A program made the translations under genes and the position numbers. From an uncultured Clostridia bacterium (GTDB taxonomy: Bacteria > Bacillota > Clostridia > TANB77 > CAG-508), in contig CASSLW010000012.1 in the NCBI GenBank assembly GCA_949443285.1, positions 1 to 51,416 of the forward strand: DNA of 51,416 nt, in the 5' to 3' direction. The notes below the pieces were generated by a model. The model saw only the letters and a list, made by a program, of their open reading frames with translations. It had not been told where the DNA came from and ran no database searches. Within the stretch, counting starts at the first letter, position 1; each line of letters begins with the position of its first letter. This document shows, in pieces, positions 19,695 through 28,590 of the stretch.

Positions 19695-20691
19695 ATGGAC
19701 AAAGATATAATAACAATGCGGAATAGAATCAAGTTGTGACGAAACATCAGTAGCTATAATAAAAAACGGTAGAGAAATTTTATCAAATATAATTGATACA
19801 CAAATACCAATACACGAAAAATATGGTGGAGTAGTACCAGAAATAGCTTCAAGAAATCATATAGAAGCAATTTCAAGAGTTACGAAAAAAGCATTAGAAG
19901 AAGCAAAAATATCTTGGAATGAAATTGATGCAATAACACCTACATATGGACCAGGGCTAGTTGGAGCGTTGTTAGTAGGGTTATCATATGCAAAAGCACT
20001 AAGTTTAGCCATTAACAAGCCACTAGTAGGAGTAAATCATATTCAAGGACATATTGCAGCAAATTACATAACATACAAAGAACTCAAGCCACCATTTATA
20101 TGTGTTATGATGTCAGGTGGAAATACTCAAATAATAAATGTAAAAAGCTATACAGAATTTGAAGTTTTAGGGAAAACTCGTGATGATGCAATAGGTGAAG
20201 CTTTTGATAAAGTTGCAAGAGTAGTAGGATTAGGATATCCAGGGGGACCAAAGGTTGATAAACTAGCAAAAGAGGGACAAGCAAATATCGAATTACCTAA
20301 AACTCACTTTGAAGGAGATACATTGGACTTTAGCTTTAGTGGAATAAAAACAGCAGTAATAAATTTGCACCATAAAAATCCTGAAATAAACAAAGCAGAT
20401 TTATGTGCAAGTTTTCAAAAAAATGTAACAGAAACTTTAATGGAGAATGTAAAAAAAGCAATAGAAAGAACAGGAATAAAAACGGTAGTGCTAGCAGGAG
20501 GGGTATCAGCAAATTCATATATTAGAAAAGAGTTTTTAGAACTAGAAAACGAAGCGATAAAAGTATATATGCCAGACTTAAAATTATGCACAGATAATGC
20601 AGCAATGATTGGCTCAGCAGGATATTATAACTTTATAGAAGGTAGAAGAGATGACTTGAATTTAAATGCTGTGCCAAATCTAAAACTATAA
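19695..20691 (+). CDS. tsaD: tRNA threonylcarbamoyladenosine synthase TsaD, read through a +1 shift at CGG
   Basis: TsaD transfers the threonylcarbamoyl group to A37 of ANN-decoding tRNAs and is essential in most bacteria. The gene starts at 19695, and after eight codons meets CGG (19719-19721). The zero frame stops five codons later; the +1 frame gives [17 protein letters not shown], the family N-terminus, and runs to the end: [10 protein letters not shown] (metal histidines), [38 protein letters not shown]. The joined product is 331 residues, a normal length. No start codon in the +1 frame could include the conserved GIESSCDET, so the shift is needed for a functional enzyme. Confidence 0.92.
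19719..19721 (+). other. CGG +1 recoding site 3 (tsaD)
   Basis: ATG-CGG-AAT; reading resumes at GGA as the Gly of GIESSCDET. It is the ninth codon of the gene. Confidence 0.9.
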
Positions 20692-20703
20692 AAGGAGAGA
20701 ACT

Positions 20704-21411
20704 ATGTCAATATACACAATTGGTGATTTACATTTATCTTTTAAAGAAAATAAACCAATGGACATATTTGGAGATAATTGGGAAAACCACGAAGAAAAAA
20801 TAAAAGAAGACTGGATAAAAAAAGTAAAAGAAGAAGACCTAGTAGTATTACCAGGTGACTTTTCGTGGGCAACGTATTTAAGTAGAACAGATGAAGATTT
20901 CAGATATTTGAACCAATTGCCAGGTAAAAAATTGTTACTAAAAGGAAACCATGACTATTGGTGGACAACCTTAAAAAGTATGAGAAATTTTATTGAAGAA
21001 AATAATTTTGAGAACATAGACTTCATTTATAACAATTCATATGAATACGAAGATACTGTTATAATAGGAACTAGAGGCTGGAGTTTAACAGATGATAGTG
21101 AAGATAAAAAAATGATAAAAAGAGAAGCAATAAGACTAGAACTATCAATACAAGACGCATTAAATAAATATGGAGATGACAAAGAAATAATGGCATTTAT
21201 GCACTATCCACCAATAAGCAAAACAAATTTAGATAAGAATGAAGCAAATGAATTTATTAGGATTATGCAAAAATATGATATAAAACAATGCTATTATGGT
21301 CATTTACATGGAAATTCAATAGAAGAAGCAATAGAAGGTAAACATTTTGGAATAGAATTTAAACTAGTTAGTGCAGACGGATTAGATTTTAAATTGTTAA
21401 AAATCAAATAA
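20704..21411 (+). CDS. Metallophosphoesterase (calcineurin-like)
   Basis: The 235-residue protein contains the dinuclear metal motifs of the family in order: GDLHLSF at residues 7-13, LPGDFSWATYL, KGNHDYWW and CYYGHLHGNS near the C-terminus. It is cytoplasmic. The substrate is unknown. It lies 12 bases after tsaD and 17 before recG, so the three probably form an operon. Confidence 0.9.
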   Translation: MSIYTIGDLHLSFKENKPMDIFGDNWENHEEKIKEDWIKKVKEEDLVVLPGDFSWATYLSRTDEDFRYLNQLPGKKLLLKGNHDYWWTTLKSMRNFIEENNFENIDFIYNNSYEYEDTVIIGTRGWSLTDDSEDKKMIKREAIRLELSIQDALNKYGDDKEIMAFMHYPPISKTNLDKNEANEFIRIMQKYDIKQCYYGHLHGNSIEEAIEGKHFGIEFKLVSADGLDFKLLKIK

Positions 21412-21428
21412 AAAGCCAAGGAGAAAAA

Positions 21429-23474
21429 ATGATAGATTTACAAAAAGATGTAAAATACATTAAAGGAGTAGGTCCAAGTAGAGTTTTACTATTAAACAAA
21501 TTAGGTATTTTTACATTAAAAGATTTAATAACATATTATCCAAGAACATACGAAGATAGAAATAAGCCTAAATACATATGTGAATGTGAAGACGGAGAAG
21601 AAGTATTAATAGAAGCAATTGCATGTAACAAAATGACAAGTATAAGACTTAAAGGCAAAACAATGCAAAAGCTAATAGTAAGAGACGAAACAGCTTCTGC
21701 AACATTAACATGGTTCAATCAACCATATTTAAGAGATAAATTCAGTATTGGAAATAAATATAAATTTTTTGGAAAAGTAAGCAAAAAGGCAGGAAAAATA
21801 ACATTCAATTCACCTGTATATGACAATGAAGAAAAAAATCAAAACACAGGAAGAATTATTCCAATATATCCATTAACATATGGACTACCACAAAGTACAA
21901 TAAGAAAAATTATGGAAGCGGGCTTAAAAGACGTATATGGAAATTTAGAAGAAAGTTTGCCGGACTATATAACGAAAGAATATAACCTTGAAAACATAAA
22001 TGAAGCAACAAAACACATACACTTCCCTGAAGAATTCAAAGATTTCAATATTGCAAGAAACAGACTAGTATTTGAAGAACTACTAAGTGTTCAACTAGCT
22101 TTATTACAACTGAAAAATAACTATATGTATGAAGAAAAAGGAATTCAATTTGAAAAAGAAGTCAAAATATCAGATGTAATAAACACACTACCATTTAAAC
22201 TAACAAATGCACAACGAAGAGTTTTAGAAGAAATAGAGCAAGATATGGAGTCTGATAAAACAATGAACAGGCTATTACAAGGAGACGTAGGTTCGGGAAA
22301 AACAGTAGTAGCAATGTGTGCAGCATATAAAGCAGTAAAATCAGGATATCAGGCAGCAATAATGGCCCCAACAGCAATACTTGCAACACAGCACTTAGAA
22401 AATTTCAGAAACATTTTAGAAAACTTAGGAATAAGATGTGAACTATTAATTTCTGGAATAACTAAAAAGAAAAAAGAAGACATTTTACAAAGACTAGAAA
22501 ATGGAGAAATAGACATACTAATTGGAACACACGCAATAATAGAAGAAAATGTTGTATTTAAAAATTTAGGGTTAGTAGTAACAGACGAACAACACAGGTT
22601 TGGTGTAAAACAAAGGACTAAAATAGCAGAAAAAGGAGAAAATCCAGATGTATTAGTTATGACAGCAACACCAATACCAAGAACCTTAGCTTTAATACTA
22701 TATGGAGACTTAGATATATCAATAATAGACGAATTGCCACCAAACAGAAAGAAAATAGAGACAATAGCAGTAGGAAAGCAGATGACAGATAGAATAAACA
22801 ATTTTATAAAGCAACAAGTAAAAGAGGGAAGACAAGCATATATAGTATGTCCACTAGTAGAAGAAAACGAAGAAATGGACCTAAAATCAGTAGAAAAATT
22901 ATACCAAACATATAGCACAGAAGTTTTCTCGGAATATAGAGTAGAATATATCCATGGAAAGATGAAAGCAAAAGAAAAAGACGAAATAATGGAAAAATTC
23001 AAAAACAAAGAAATAGATATTTTAATTTCAACAACTGTAATAGAAGTAGGAGTTGATGTTCCAAATGCAAATATAATGGTAATTGAAAACTCCGAAAGAT
23101 TTGGACTAGCGCAACTTCACCAATTAAGAGGAAGAGTAGGAAGAGGAGAATATCAATCATATTGTATATTGAAATGTGAAGGGAAAAGCGAAAACACAAG
23201 AAAAAGAATGAAAGTAATGGTAGAAACAAATGATGGTTTTATAATATCAGAAAAAGACTTAGAGCTGAGAGGGTCAGGAGACTTTTTTGGAACAATGCAA
23301 CATGGATTGCCAGAATTTAAAATTGCTAACTTGTTTGAAGATATTGAAATGCTTAAAATGGTGCAAAGTGTTGCAATGAAGATATTAGAAGAAGATCCTA
23401 AATTAGAACAAGAGAAAAACCAACAATTAAAAAATTTAATTAGAGATAAGTTCGCAAAAAGAATAGAAATTTAA
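21429..23474 (+). CDS. recG: ATP-dependent DNA helicase RecG
   Basis: RecG remodels stalled forks and branched DNA. The 681-residue product has the N-terminal wedge/OB domain (about 1-230), the helicase core with Walker A GDVGSGKT, DEQH box (VVTDEQHRFGV), TATPIPRTLAL, and the C-terminal helicase motif HQLRGRVGRGEYQSYC. Length and order are standard and the frame is uninterrupted. It contains only out-of-frame CGG triplets, such as in GGTTCGGGAAAA. Confidence 0.97.
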   Translation: MIDLQKDVKYIKGVGPSRVLLLNKLGIFTLKDLITYYPRTYEDRNKPKYICECEDGEEVLIEAIACNKMTSIRLKGKTMQKLIVRDETASATLTWFNQPYLRDKFSIGNKYKFFGKVSKKAGKITFNSPVYDNEEKNQNTGRIIPIYPLTYGLPQSTIRKIMEAGLKDVYGNLEESLPDYITKEYNLENINEATKHIHFPEEFKDFNIARNRLVFEELLSVQLALLQLKNNYMYEEKGIQFEKEVKISDVINTLPFKLTNAQRRVLEEIEQDMESDKTMNRLLQGDVGSGKTVVAMCAAYKAVKSGYQAAIMAPTAILATQHLENFRNILENLGIRCELLISGITKKKKEDILQRLENGEIDILIGTHAIIEENVVFKNLGLVVTDEQHRFGVKQRTKIAEKGENPDVLVMTATPIPRTLALILYGDLDISIIDELPPNRKKIETIAVGKQMTDRINNFIKQQVKEGRQAYIVCPLVEENEEMDLKSVEKLYQTYSTEVFSEYRVEYIHGKMKAKEKDEIMEKFKNKEIDILISTTVIEVGVDVPNANIMVIENSERFGLAQLHQLRGRVGRGEYQSYCILKCEGKSENTRKRMKVMVETNDGFIISEKDLELRGSGDFFGTMQHGLPEFKIANLFEDIEMLKMVQSVAMKILEEDPKLEQEKNQQLKNLIRDKFAKRIEI

Positions 23475-23574
23475 ACTTTTTGGGACAGGTCAGAAAAGTT
23501 TTAAAGGGTTCAATTGACTTTTCTTGTCGAAAATAGTATAGTATATTTGTAATAAATAAAAGGATGTAGATAAA

Positions 23575-23766
23575 ATGTTTTCAGTAATAATAAAATTAAT
23601 TTCAGCAATTATATTGTTAATAGGAGTAATATTGATTTTTGATGCTAGAATAATAACTAAAAGATTTTTTGGATTTGGTGACCAAAATGAAGCTTCAAGC
23701 GGATTGAAAATTTTAGGTTTTATATTAACTCTTGTTGGTGGCTTAATTATGTATTTTAATATATGA
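23575..23766 (+). CDS. Small membrane protein with two helices
   Basis: The 63-residue protein has two hydrophobic segments (about residues 3-22 and 44-62) joined by a basic, glycine-containing loop. It has its own promoter-like TTGACT and TATAGT upstream and AAAGGATG as site. The function is unknown; the topology suggests a DUF-type small inner membrane protein. Confidence 0.7.
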   Translation: MFSVIIKLISAIILLIGVILIFDARIITKRFFGFGDQNEASSGLKILGFILTLVGGLIMYFNI

Positions 23767-23785
23767 TGAAATAATTTAAAATAAA

Positions 23786-23818
23786 AAAGAGGGATCCTAT
23801 TTTAGGATGCCCTCTTTT
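23786..23818. terminator. Bidirectional terminator
   Basis: AAGAGGG-ATCCTA and TAGGAT-CCCTCTT form a strong stem between two convergent genes, with A and T runs on either side. Confidence 0.85.
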
Positions 23819-23821
23819 GGC

Positions 23822-24148
23822 TTAGTTAGTAGCTGCTTTTTCAATTTTTACATAGCTACATTCAACGTAACCTGCTTCAGTAAAAGTAGCGCTATACATT
23901 TTGCTACTATTGAGCATATCGACCAATAACCGCATAGTTTCTTCTTCAAATGAAAATTTAGAGTAAACTTGAAGCGGTCTAACAAAAATTCGTCTGTTGG
24001 CAGTATCACACAGGTACAGAATATCTAAATTATTTTCTTCCATAGTTCTAAATACCCATTTATACAGCAGTTCGAATTTTACTTTTGGTTCAGACACAGT
24101 GGTGTCCAAAGGGTGTCGTTGATTTCTAGTAGCTTTTTTGTTGTTCAT
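23822..24148 (-). CDS. Hypothetical 108-residue protein with an in-frame CGG
   Basis: This minus-strand gene starts at 24148 with GGAGG placed eight bases upstream. The product is soluble and I do not recognise it. It uses arginine codons CGA and AGA and one CGG (23932-23930) at codon 73, followed by T rather than A or G. The zero frame continues to a plausible C-terminus (EAGYVECSYVKIEKAATN); the +1 frame would end after 27 hydrophobic residues. So CGG followed by T may be read normally, or this gene, whose codon use is less AT-biased than its neighbours, was acquired recently. Confidence 0.65.
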   Translation of the reverse strand: MNNKKATRNQRHPLDTTVSEPKVKFELLYKWVFRTMEENNLDILYLCDTANRRIFVRPLQVYSKFSFEEETMRLLVDMLNSSKMYSATFTEAGYVECSYVKIEKAATN

Positions 24149-24192
24149 AAGGTTTTCCTCCATATCTAAGCACTGAAAAGTTACATATTTAT

Positions 24193-24221
24193 ATTGTACC
24201 ACATTTTACATAATTGTGCAA
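24193..24221 (-). promoter_or_regulatory. Promoter of the minus-strand 108-residue gene
   Basis: On the minus strand TTGCAC and TACAAT are separated by 17 bases, 45 bases before the start codon, divergent from the tRNA-Leu promoter. Confidence 0.6.
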
Positions 24222-24260
24222 GGAAGTTTTGAGAATATTTGATTTTTTTTGAATTTGGTA

Positions 24261-24290
24261 TTGACAAATGTACTTTAGTTATGCTAATAT
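24261..24290 (+). promoter_or_regulatory. tRNA-Leu promoter
   Basis: TTGACA at 24261-24266 and an extended TGCTAATAT -10 region (TAATAT at 24285-24290), 18-base spacer, about 20 bases before the tRNA. Confidence 0.7.
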
Positions 24291-24310
24291 TAATATTGTC
24301 AATTAGATAT

Positions 24311-24394
24311 GCGGATGTGGCGGAATTGGTAGACGCGCTGGTCTTAGGAACCAGTGTCAACGACGTGGGGGTTCGAGTCCCTTCATCCGCACCA
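24311..24394 (+). tRNA. tRNA-Leu (anticodon TAG)
   Basis: The 84-base class II tRNA has acceptor stem GCGGATG/CATCCGC, anticodon loop CTTAGGA giving TAG, a long variable arm and an encoded CCA. A terminator-like hairpin follows at 24435-24463. Confidence 0.95.
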
Positions 24395-24434
24395 ATGACG
24401 TTTCTGTTCGAACTAAAAGAACAGATAGATATGG

Positions 24435-24463
24435 AAATCAATCAGAAATGGTTGATTTTTTCT
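24435..24463 (+). terminator. Terminator after tRNA-Leu
   Basis: AAATCAATC and GGTTGATTT form a nine-base stem followed by TTTTCTTTT. Confidence 0.7.
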
Positions 24464-24567
24464 TTTGTAAAAAAACATACTATAAATAACATTAAAAATA
24501 CTAGCAATACGTTGAATAACTCTAATAAAGCTGATATAATTATAAAAAAGATAAAAGGAGAAAAATA

Positions 24568-25933
24568 ATGCCTGTAAATAAGAACGACAAATACACAGTA
24601 GAAATAATAGACAATGGATATAACGGAGAAGGAATAGCGAAAATAGAAGGATTTACAATATTCATACCAAACGCAATAAAAGGAGAAAAAATAAAAATAC
24701 TAATAGTAAAAGTACTAACATCACACGCATTTGGAAAAATATTAGAAATAATAGAAACATCAAAATATAGAAAAGAAAGCGACTGCACAACATACAAACG
24801 CTGTGGAGGATGCAGTTTAAGACATATAGAATATAAAGAAACGCTAAAAATGAAACAAAATGCAGTTCAAAGTTTAGTAAACAAAACATTAAAAAATAAA
24901 ATAGAAGTACAAGAAACATTAGGAATGGAAAATCCGCTAAACTACAGAAATAAGGCACAATATCCAATAGGAATAAATAAGGACGGAAAACCAGTTATGG
25001 GAGTATTTGCAAACAGAACACATGAAATCATACCAATAAACGAATGCTGCATTCAAGACAAACAAGCTGAAAAAGTTGCAAAGTTTATTTTCGATTTTAT
25101 TGTAAAAAACAATATAAGCATATATAACGAACGTACCAGAAAAGGCTTAATAAGACACATCGTGACAAAAATAGGAAAGAAAACAAATGAAATTATGTGT
25201 GTGATTGTAACTAATGGAATCAAAATACCAAAAGAAAAAGAGCTAGTAGAAGCAATAACAACAAAATTTAACAATGTAAAAACAATAGTAAAAAATATCA
25301 ATATGAAAAACACAAATGTAATATTAGGAAAAGAAAATATCAATTTATATGGAGACGGATATATAATTGATAAATTAGGAGAATACACTTTCAAAATATC
25401 TCCATTATCATTTTACCAAGTAAATCCAGTACAGGCAGAAAAGCTCTACAATATAGGAGTTGAAGGTGCTAATATAACTAAGGATGACGTGGTGTTTGAC
25501 TTGTATTGTGGTATTGGCACAATTTCTTTGTTTATGGCAAAATACGCAAAAAAGGTGTATGGGATTGAGATTGTTGAAGAAGCGATAGAAGCAGCAAAGG
25601 AAAATGCGGATATTAATGGAGTAGAAAATGCAGAGTTTATTGCTGGTGATGTGGAGCATGTTTTAGATGATTTGATTAATAATAAGTTGGTAAGGCCTGA
25701 TATTGTTATGGTTGACCCTCCAAGAAAAGGACTTGATAATAAGAGTATTGAGAATATCTTAAAAATTATGCCTAAAAGGCTTGTTTATATTAGTTGTAAT
25801 CCTGCTACTTTGGTTAGGGATTTGGCTAAGTTGGAGGAGATTTTTGAAATTGATTTTATTAAGCCTGTGGATATGTTCCCGTTTACGCGGACATGTGGAA
25901 TGTGTGGCAGTGCTTACCTTAAAAATAGATTAA
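24568..25933 (+). CDS. rlmD: 23S rRNA (uracil-5)-methyltransferase, RlmD/TrmA family, read through a +1 shift at CGG
   Basis: The first 440 codons encode a TRAM domain, an iron-sulfur cysteine set (CTTYKRCGGCSLRHI), the SAM site VFDLYCGIGTISLF, VDPPRKGLD and the catalytic-Cys motif YISCNPATLVRDL. Codon 441 is CGG (25888-25890). In the zero frame the C-terminus would be RTCGMCGSAYLKN, which lacks the family's general-base motif. In +1 it is GHVECVAVLTLKID followed by TAA at 25931, restoring the conserved HVE. The joined product is 454 residues. It is an RNA m5U methyltransferase; whether it targets 23S rRNA or tRNA cannot be told from sequence alone. Codon use changes sharply near 25470. Confidence 0.88.
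25888..25890 (+). other. CGG +1 recoding site 4 (RlmD-like methyltransferase)
   Basis: ACG-CGG-ACA; reading resumes at GGA and yields GHVECV. Both frames are open to the end of the gene here, so only conservation of HVE reveals the shift. Confidence 0.85.
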
Positions 25934-25982
25934 TAAATCGATAGGACGAATTTTTAAAATTTAGTCCTATCGATTTACTATT

Positions 25983-26417
25983 TTATAAATACTTTTTCAA
26001 AGTCTCAACACTATCTTCTTGCATAGTAACAAAATTATCCAAAATACTCATAATAGACTTATCAGCATTAGGATTTTGATTAATCAAACGTCTACCCTCA
26101 ATAATCCCCATATTAGTCCCTTGCATCAAAAGCTCAGACAACTTAGAAGTAGTATCATCAGTCATAGTCTTCATTTGAATACCATACCAAGTCATCATCT
26201 TATTCATAGCATTAGTCTCATGAGGTTCAGCACTAGAATAATCAGAATACAAATCATTAACCTTATTAGAAATTTCTTTATACTTATTATATTCTACATC
26301 TAACACTTTTCTAAAATCATCATCTTTAACCTTTTCAGAAACAAAAGAAATTGCATCCATACCCATAGTAGCACCCTTATTAACTTCATCTAAAATATTC
26401 AAATTTTGATTTTCCAT
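25983..26417 (-). CDS. Helical-bundle protein, hypothetical
   Basis: The 144-residue soluble protein is predicted to be an all-helical bundle, Met- and Asp-rich, starting MENQNLNILDEVNKGATMGM. Ferritin-like or spore-coat-like helical families have this look, but I cannot assign it. The start at 26417 has GGAGTG upstream on the minus strand. It is convergent with the methyltransferase gene. Confidence 0.7.
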   Translation of the reverse strand: MENQNLNILDEVNKGATMGMDAISFVSEKVKDDDFRKVLDVEYNKYKEISNKVNDLYSDYSSAEPHETNAMNKMMTWYGIQMKTMTDDTTSKLSELLMQGTNMGIIEGRRLINQNPNADKSIMSILDNFVTMQEDSVETLKKYL

Positions 26418-26576
26418 AAAACACACTCCAATTAATTATATAAAATTTAATACTAATATTATTGCCAAAAATGCAAAAAATATTATAAAACAAAAATAAT
26501 TTCTAAAAATGTAATAAAGAAACACACCTTAGGAAATAATAAAAAAAGAACAGATAAAAAGGAGGAGTTAAGTTAT

Positions 26577-26810
26577 ATGTTACACATTATGCCAACATCA
26601 GACTTAAAAGAAAACTTTGCAAAAATACAAGACTTAGTAGTAGACCAAGCTGAAAATGTTTATCTAACACAAAATGGATATGGCTCAATGGTTATTATGA
26701 ATTTAGAAACATACGAAAAAATCTCTGGTGGAGTAAATACTGCTAGCAAGCCAAAAAACAAAACTAGTAGAAAAATCAACATAACAGGTCCAGAGATAAT
26801 AGACGATTAA
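26577..26810 (+). CDS. Phd/YefM-type antitoxin-like protein
   Basis: The 77-residue product begins with a Phd/YefM-like DNA-binding segment (MPTSDLKENFAKIQDLV ... VYLTQNGYGSMVIMNLETYE), followed by a short disordered tail. Such proteins repress their own operon and bind a RelE- or Doc-type toxin. No toxin gene follows; a repeat and a convergent gene come next, so it is an orphan. AGGAGG lies 11 bases before the start. Confidence 0.8.
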   Translation: MLHIMPTSDLKENFAKIQDLVVDQAENVYLTQNGYGSMVIMNLETYEKISGGVNTASKPKNKTSRKINITGPEIIDD

Positions 26811-26817
26811 AAAATTG

Positions 26818-26894
26818 TTTTTAGGTGCTTTTTGGGACAGACCTAAAATGCATCCAAGATGATGTTTTTTGGGACTGTCCCTAAAAACATCATT
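26818..26894. repeat. Two GGGAC-core hairpins between convergent genes
   Basis: The first unit is TTTTAGGT, core GCTTTTTGGGAC, AGACCTAAAA. The second is GATGATGTTTTTT, core GGGACTGTCCC, TAAAAACATCATT. They end at the stop codon of the deacetylase gene and may terminate both convergent transcripts. Confidence 0.65.
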
Positions 26895-27693
26895 ACTTTT
26901 CATCAAAAAAAGAGTAGAAATTTCTAAATTGATAACCTTGAGACCTTAAATAAGAAATAGAATCTTTTAATACAAGAGAACTATTACTAACATCTTTAGT
27001 ATCATGCATTAAAATAACTAAAGTATTCTTATTTTTACAAGACTTTTTAAGATTATTTAATAATTGATTAGAACTATATTTTTTAATAGAATCATTATTT
27101 AAACAATTCCAATCAATATAAGTATAATTCATTTCAGAAAGAAGTTTAGCAGCTTCTTTCTTTTTTGACTTATAATTAGGAGACATAAAACCATTGGGAA
27201 ACCTGAAAACATGAGAACAATAATCAGACCTACCAACTGCTTTTCCAATTGCTAAATCAGTTTTTTCAATCTCATTTTTAAAACTATCAAGATTTTTATA
27301 CAATTTAGAATTGTCATGAGAATAGCCATGGTTAGCAATATAATGACCTTCATCATAAGCACGTTTTACAATTTCGGGATGTGCTTCAACAGACTTCCCG
27401 ATGACAAAAAAAGTAGCTTTTACCTTTTCATCTTTCAAAATATCTAGAACTTTTGGTGTAACAGAAGTAGTTGGTCCATCATCAAAAGTTAAATACGCTA
27501 TTTTCTCAGACCTTTTAGTAAGACTAGATACTTCATCTATAAAAACATCTGAAACAACACAATTATGAGTTAATTCAACTGCAAAATTAACAGGGGTATT
27601 TAATGTGAAAATTAAAAGTAATATTATAATAGTTGCAAGTGCTATAATACTACTTACAAATAATGTTTTTTTGGTAAATAAGAAAATCTTCAA
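26893..27693 (-). CDS. Polysaccharide deacetylase (NodB domain), membrane-anchored
   Basis: The 266-residue protein has an N-terminal membrane anchor (about residues 8-32) and an extracytoplasmic NodB domain: motif 1 TFDDGP with the catalytic Asp and metal Asp, motif 2 NHGYSH with the zinc histidines, RFPNG as motif 3, and LVILMHD as motif 5. It probably deacetylates peptidoglycan or another surface polysaccharide. A TTG start at 27693, seven bases after AAAGGTG, is preferred over GTG at 27702, which overlaps that site. Confidence 0.88.
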   Translation of the reverse strand: MKIFLFTKKTLFVSSIIALATIIILLLIFTLNTPVNFAVELTHNCVVSDVFIDEVSSLTKRSEKIAYLTFDDGPTTSVTPKVLDILKDEKVKATFFVIGKSVEAHPEIVKRAYDEGHYIANHGYSHDNSKLYKNLDSFKNEIEKTDLAIGKAVGRSDYCSHVFRFPNGFMSPNYKSKKKEAAKLLSEMNYTYIDWNCLNNDSIKKYSSNQLLNNLKKSCKNKNTLVILMHDTKDVSNSSLVLKDSISYLRSQGYQFRNFYSFFDEK

Positions 27694-27746
27694 AATAATC
27701 ACCTTTATAAAAATTATATTAAAGTAAATTAATTTTATGAATGAAG

Positions 27747-27832
27747 GAGTGTCCCCATTGGCAATTTATTGCCAACAGGGACGGAGGAAAATGACAATTT
27801 ATTGCCAAAAAGGACCGTCCCCAATGGCAATA
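27747..27832. repeat. GGGGAC palindrome with TTGCCA stems
   Basis: TTGGCAATTTATTGCCAA words and cores CCCC/GGGACGG and GGACCGTCCCCAA form a diverged double unit upstream of the ABC transporter. Confidence 0.65.
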
Positions 27833-27914
27833 ATTTTTTTCAAAAAGTCACTTGGTTGTCACTATTGATGTGTTAAAGTATAATTAATAAAGCGAAAGGG
27901 AAGGAGATTAAATA

Positions 27915-28578
27915 ATGGAAATATTGAAAGTGGAAAATTTAAGTAAAGTTTATGGGAAAGGGACAACTAAGGTTACAGCTTTAGATAATGTTTCTTTTGA
28001 AGTTGAGAAAGGGGAGTTTGTTGCAATTGTGCGGGGCTTCTGGAAGTGGTAAGTCGACACTGTTACATTTGATTGGTGGTGTTGATAGACCGACTAGTGG
28101 AAAGGTGTTTATTGATGGTAAGGATATTCATAAGTTTAATGATGATGAGCTTGCGATTTTTAGAAGAAGGCAAGTGGGCTTGATTTATCAGTTTTATAAT
28201 TTGATTCCTATTTTGAATGTGGAGGAGAATATAACTTTGCCATTAGATTTGGATAATAGACCTGTTAATAAGCAAAAGTTGAGTGAAATGCTAAAATTGC
28301 TAGGATTAGAGCAAAGAAGAAATCATTTGCCAAATGAATTATCAGGTGGTCAGCAACAAAGGACGTCGATAGGAAGGGCTATGATAACTAATCCAGCAAT
28401 AATACTAGCAGATGAGCCAACGGGTAATTTGGATAGTAAGGCAAGTAGTGAGATTGTGGAGTTGTTAAAAAAGTCAAATAGGGATTATAAGCAAACTATT
28501 ATAATGATTACACATAATATGGAAATTGCAAAAATTGCTGATAGAATTATTAAAATTGAAGATGGGAAAATTGTTTAA
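27915..28578 (+). CDS. ABC transporter ATP-binding protein (MacB/LolD type), read through a +1 shift at CGG
   Basis: The first 39 codons give the family N-terminus (KVENLSKVYGKG ... EKGEFVAIV). Codon 40 is CGG (28032-28034). The zero frame stops five codons later, whereas +1 gives GASGSGKSTLLHLIGG, so the shift falls exactly at the first glycine of Walker A. The rest is intact: Q-loop YQFYNLIPILNV, signature LSGGQQQRTSIGRA, Walker B IILADEPTGNLD and the H-loop MITHNM. The joined product is 220 residues, normal for the family. It pairs with the FtsX permease 12 bases downstream. Start after AAGGAG. Confidence 0.92.
28032..28034 (+). other. CGG +1 recoding site 5 (ABC ATPase Walker A)
   Basis: GTG-CGG-GGC; reading resumes at GGG, the first Gly of Walker A. 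This is the only site with G after CGG. Confidence 0.9.
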
Positions 28579-28590
28579 GGGAGGTGCAAT

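Noticed and set aside
26019..26303. Plus-strand ORF of 94 residues
   Set aside because: It is the antisense shadow of the helical-bundle gene, with no ribosome site and a low-complexity His/Ile/Ser composition.
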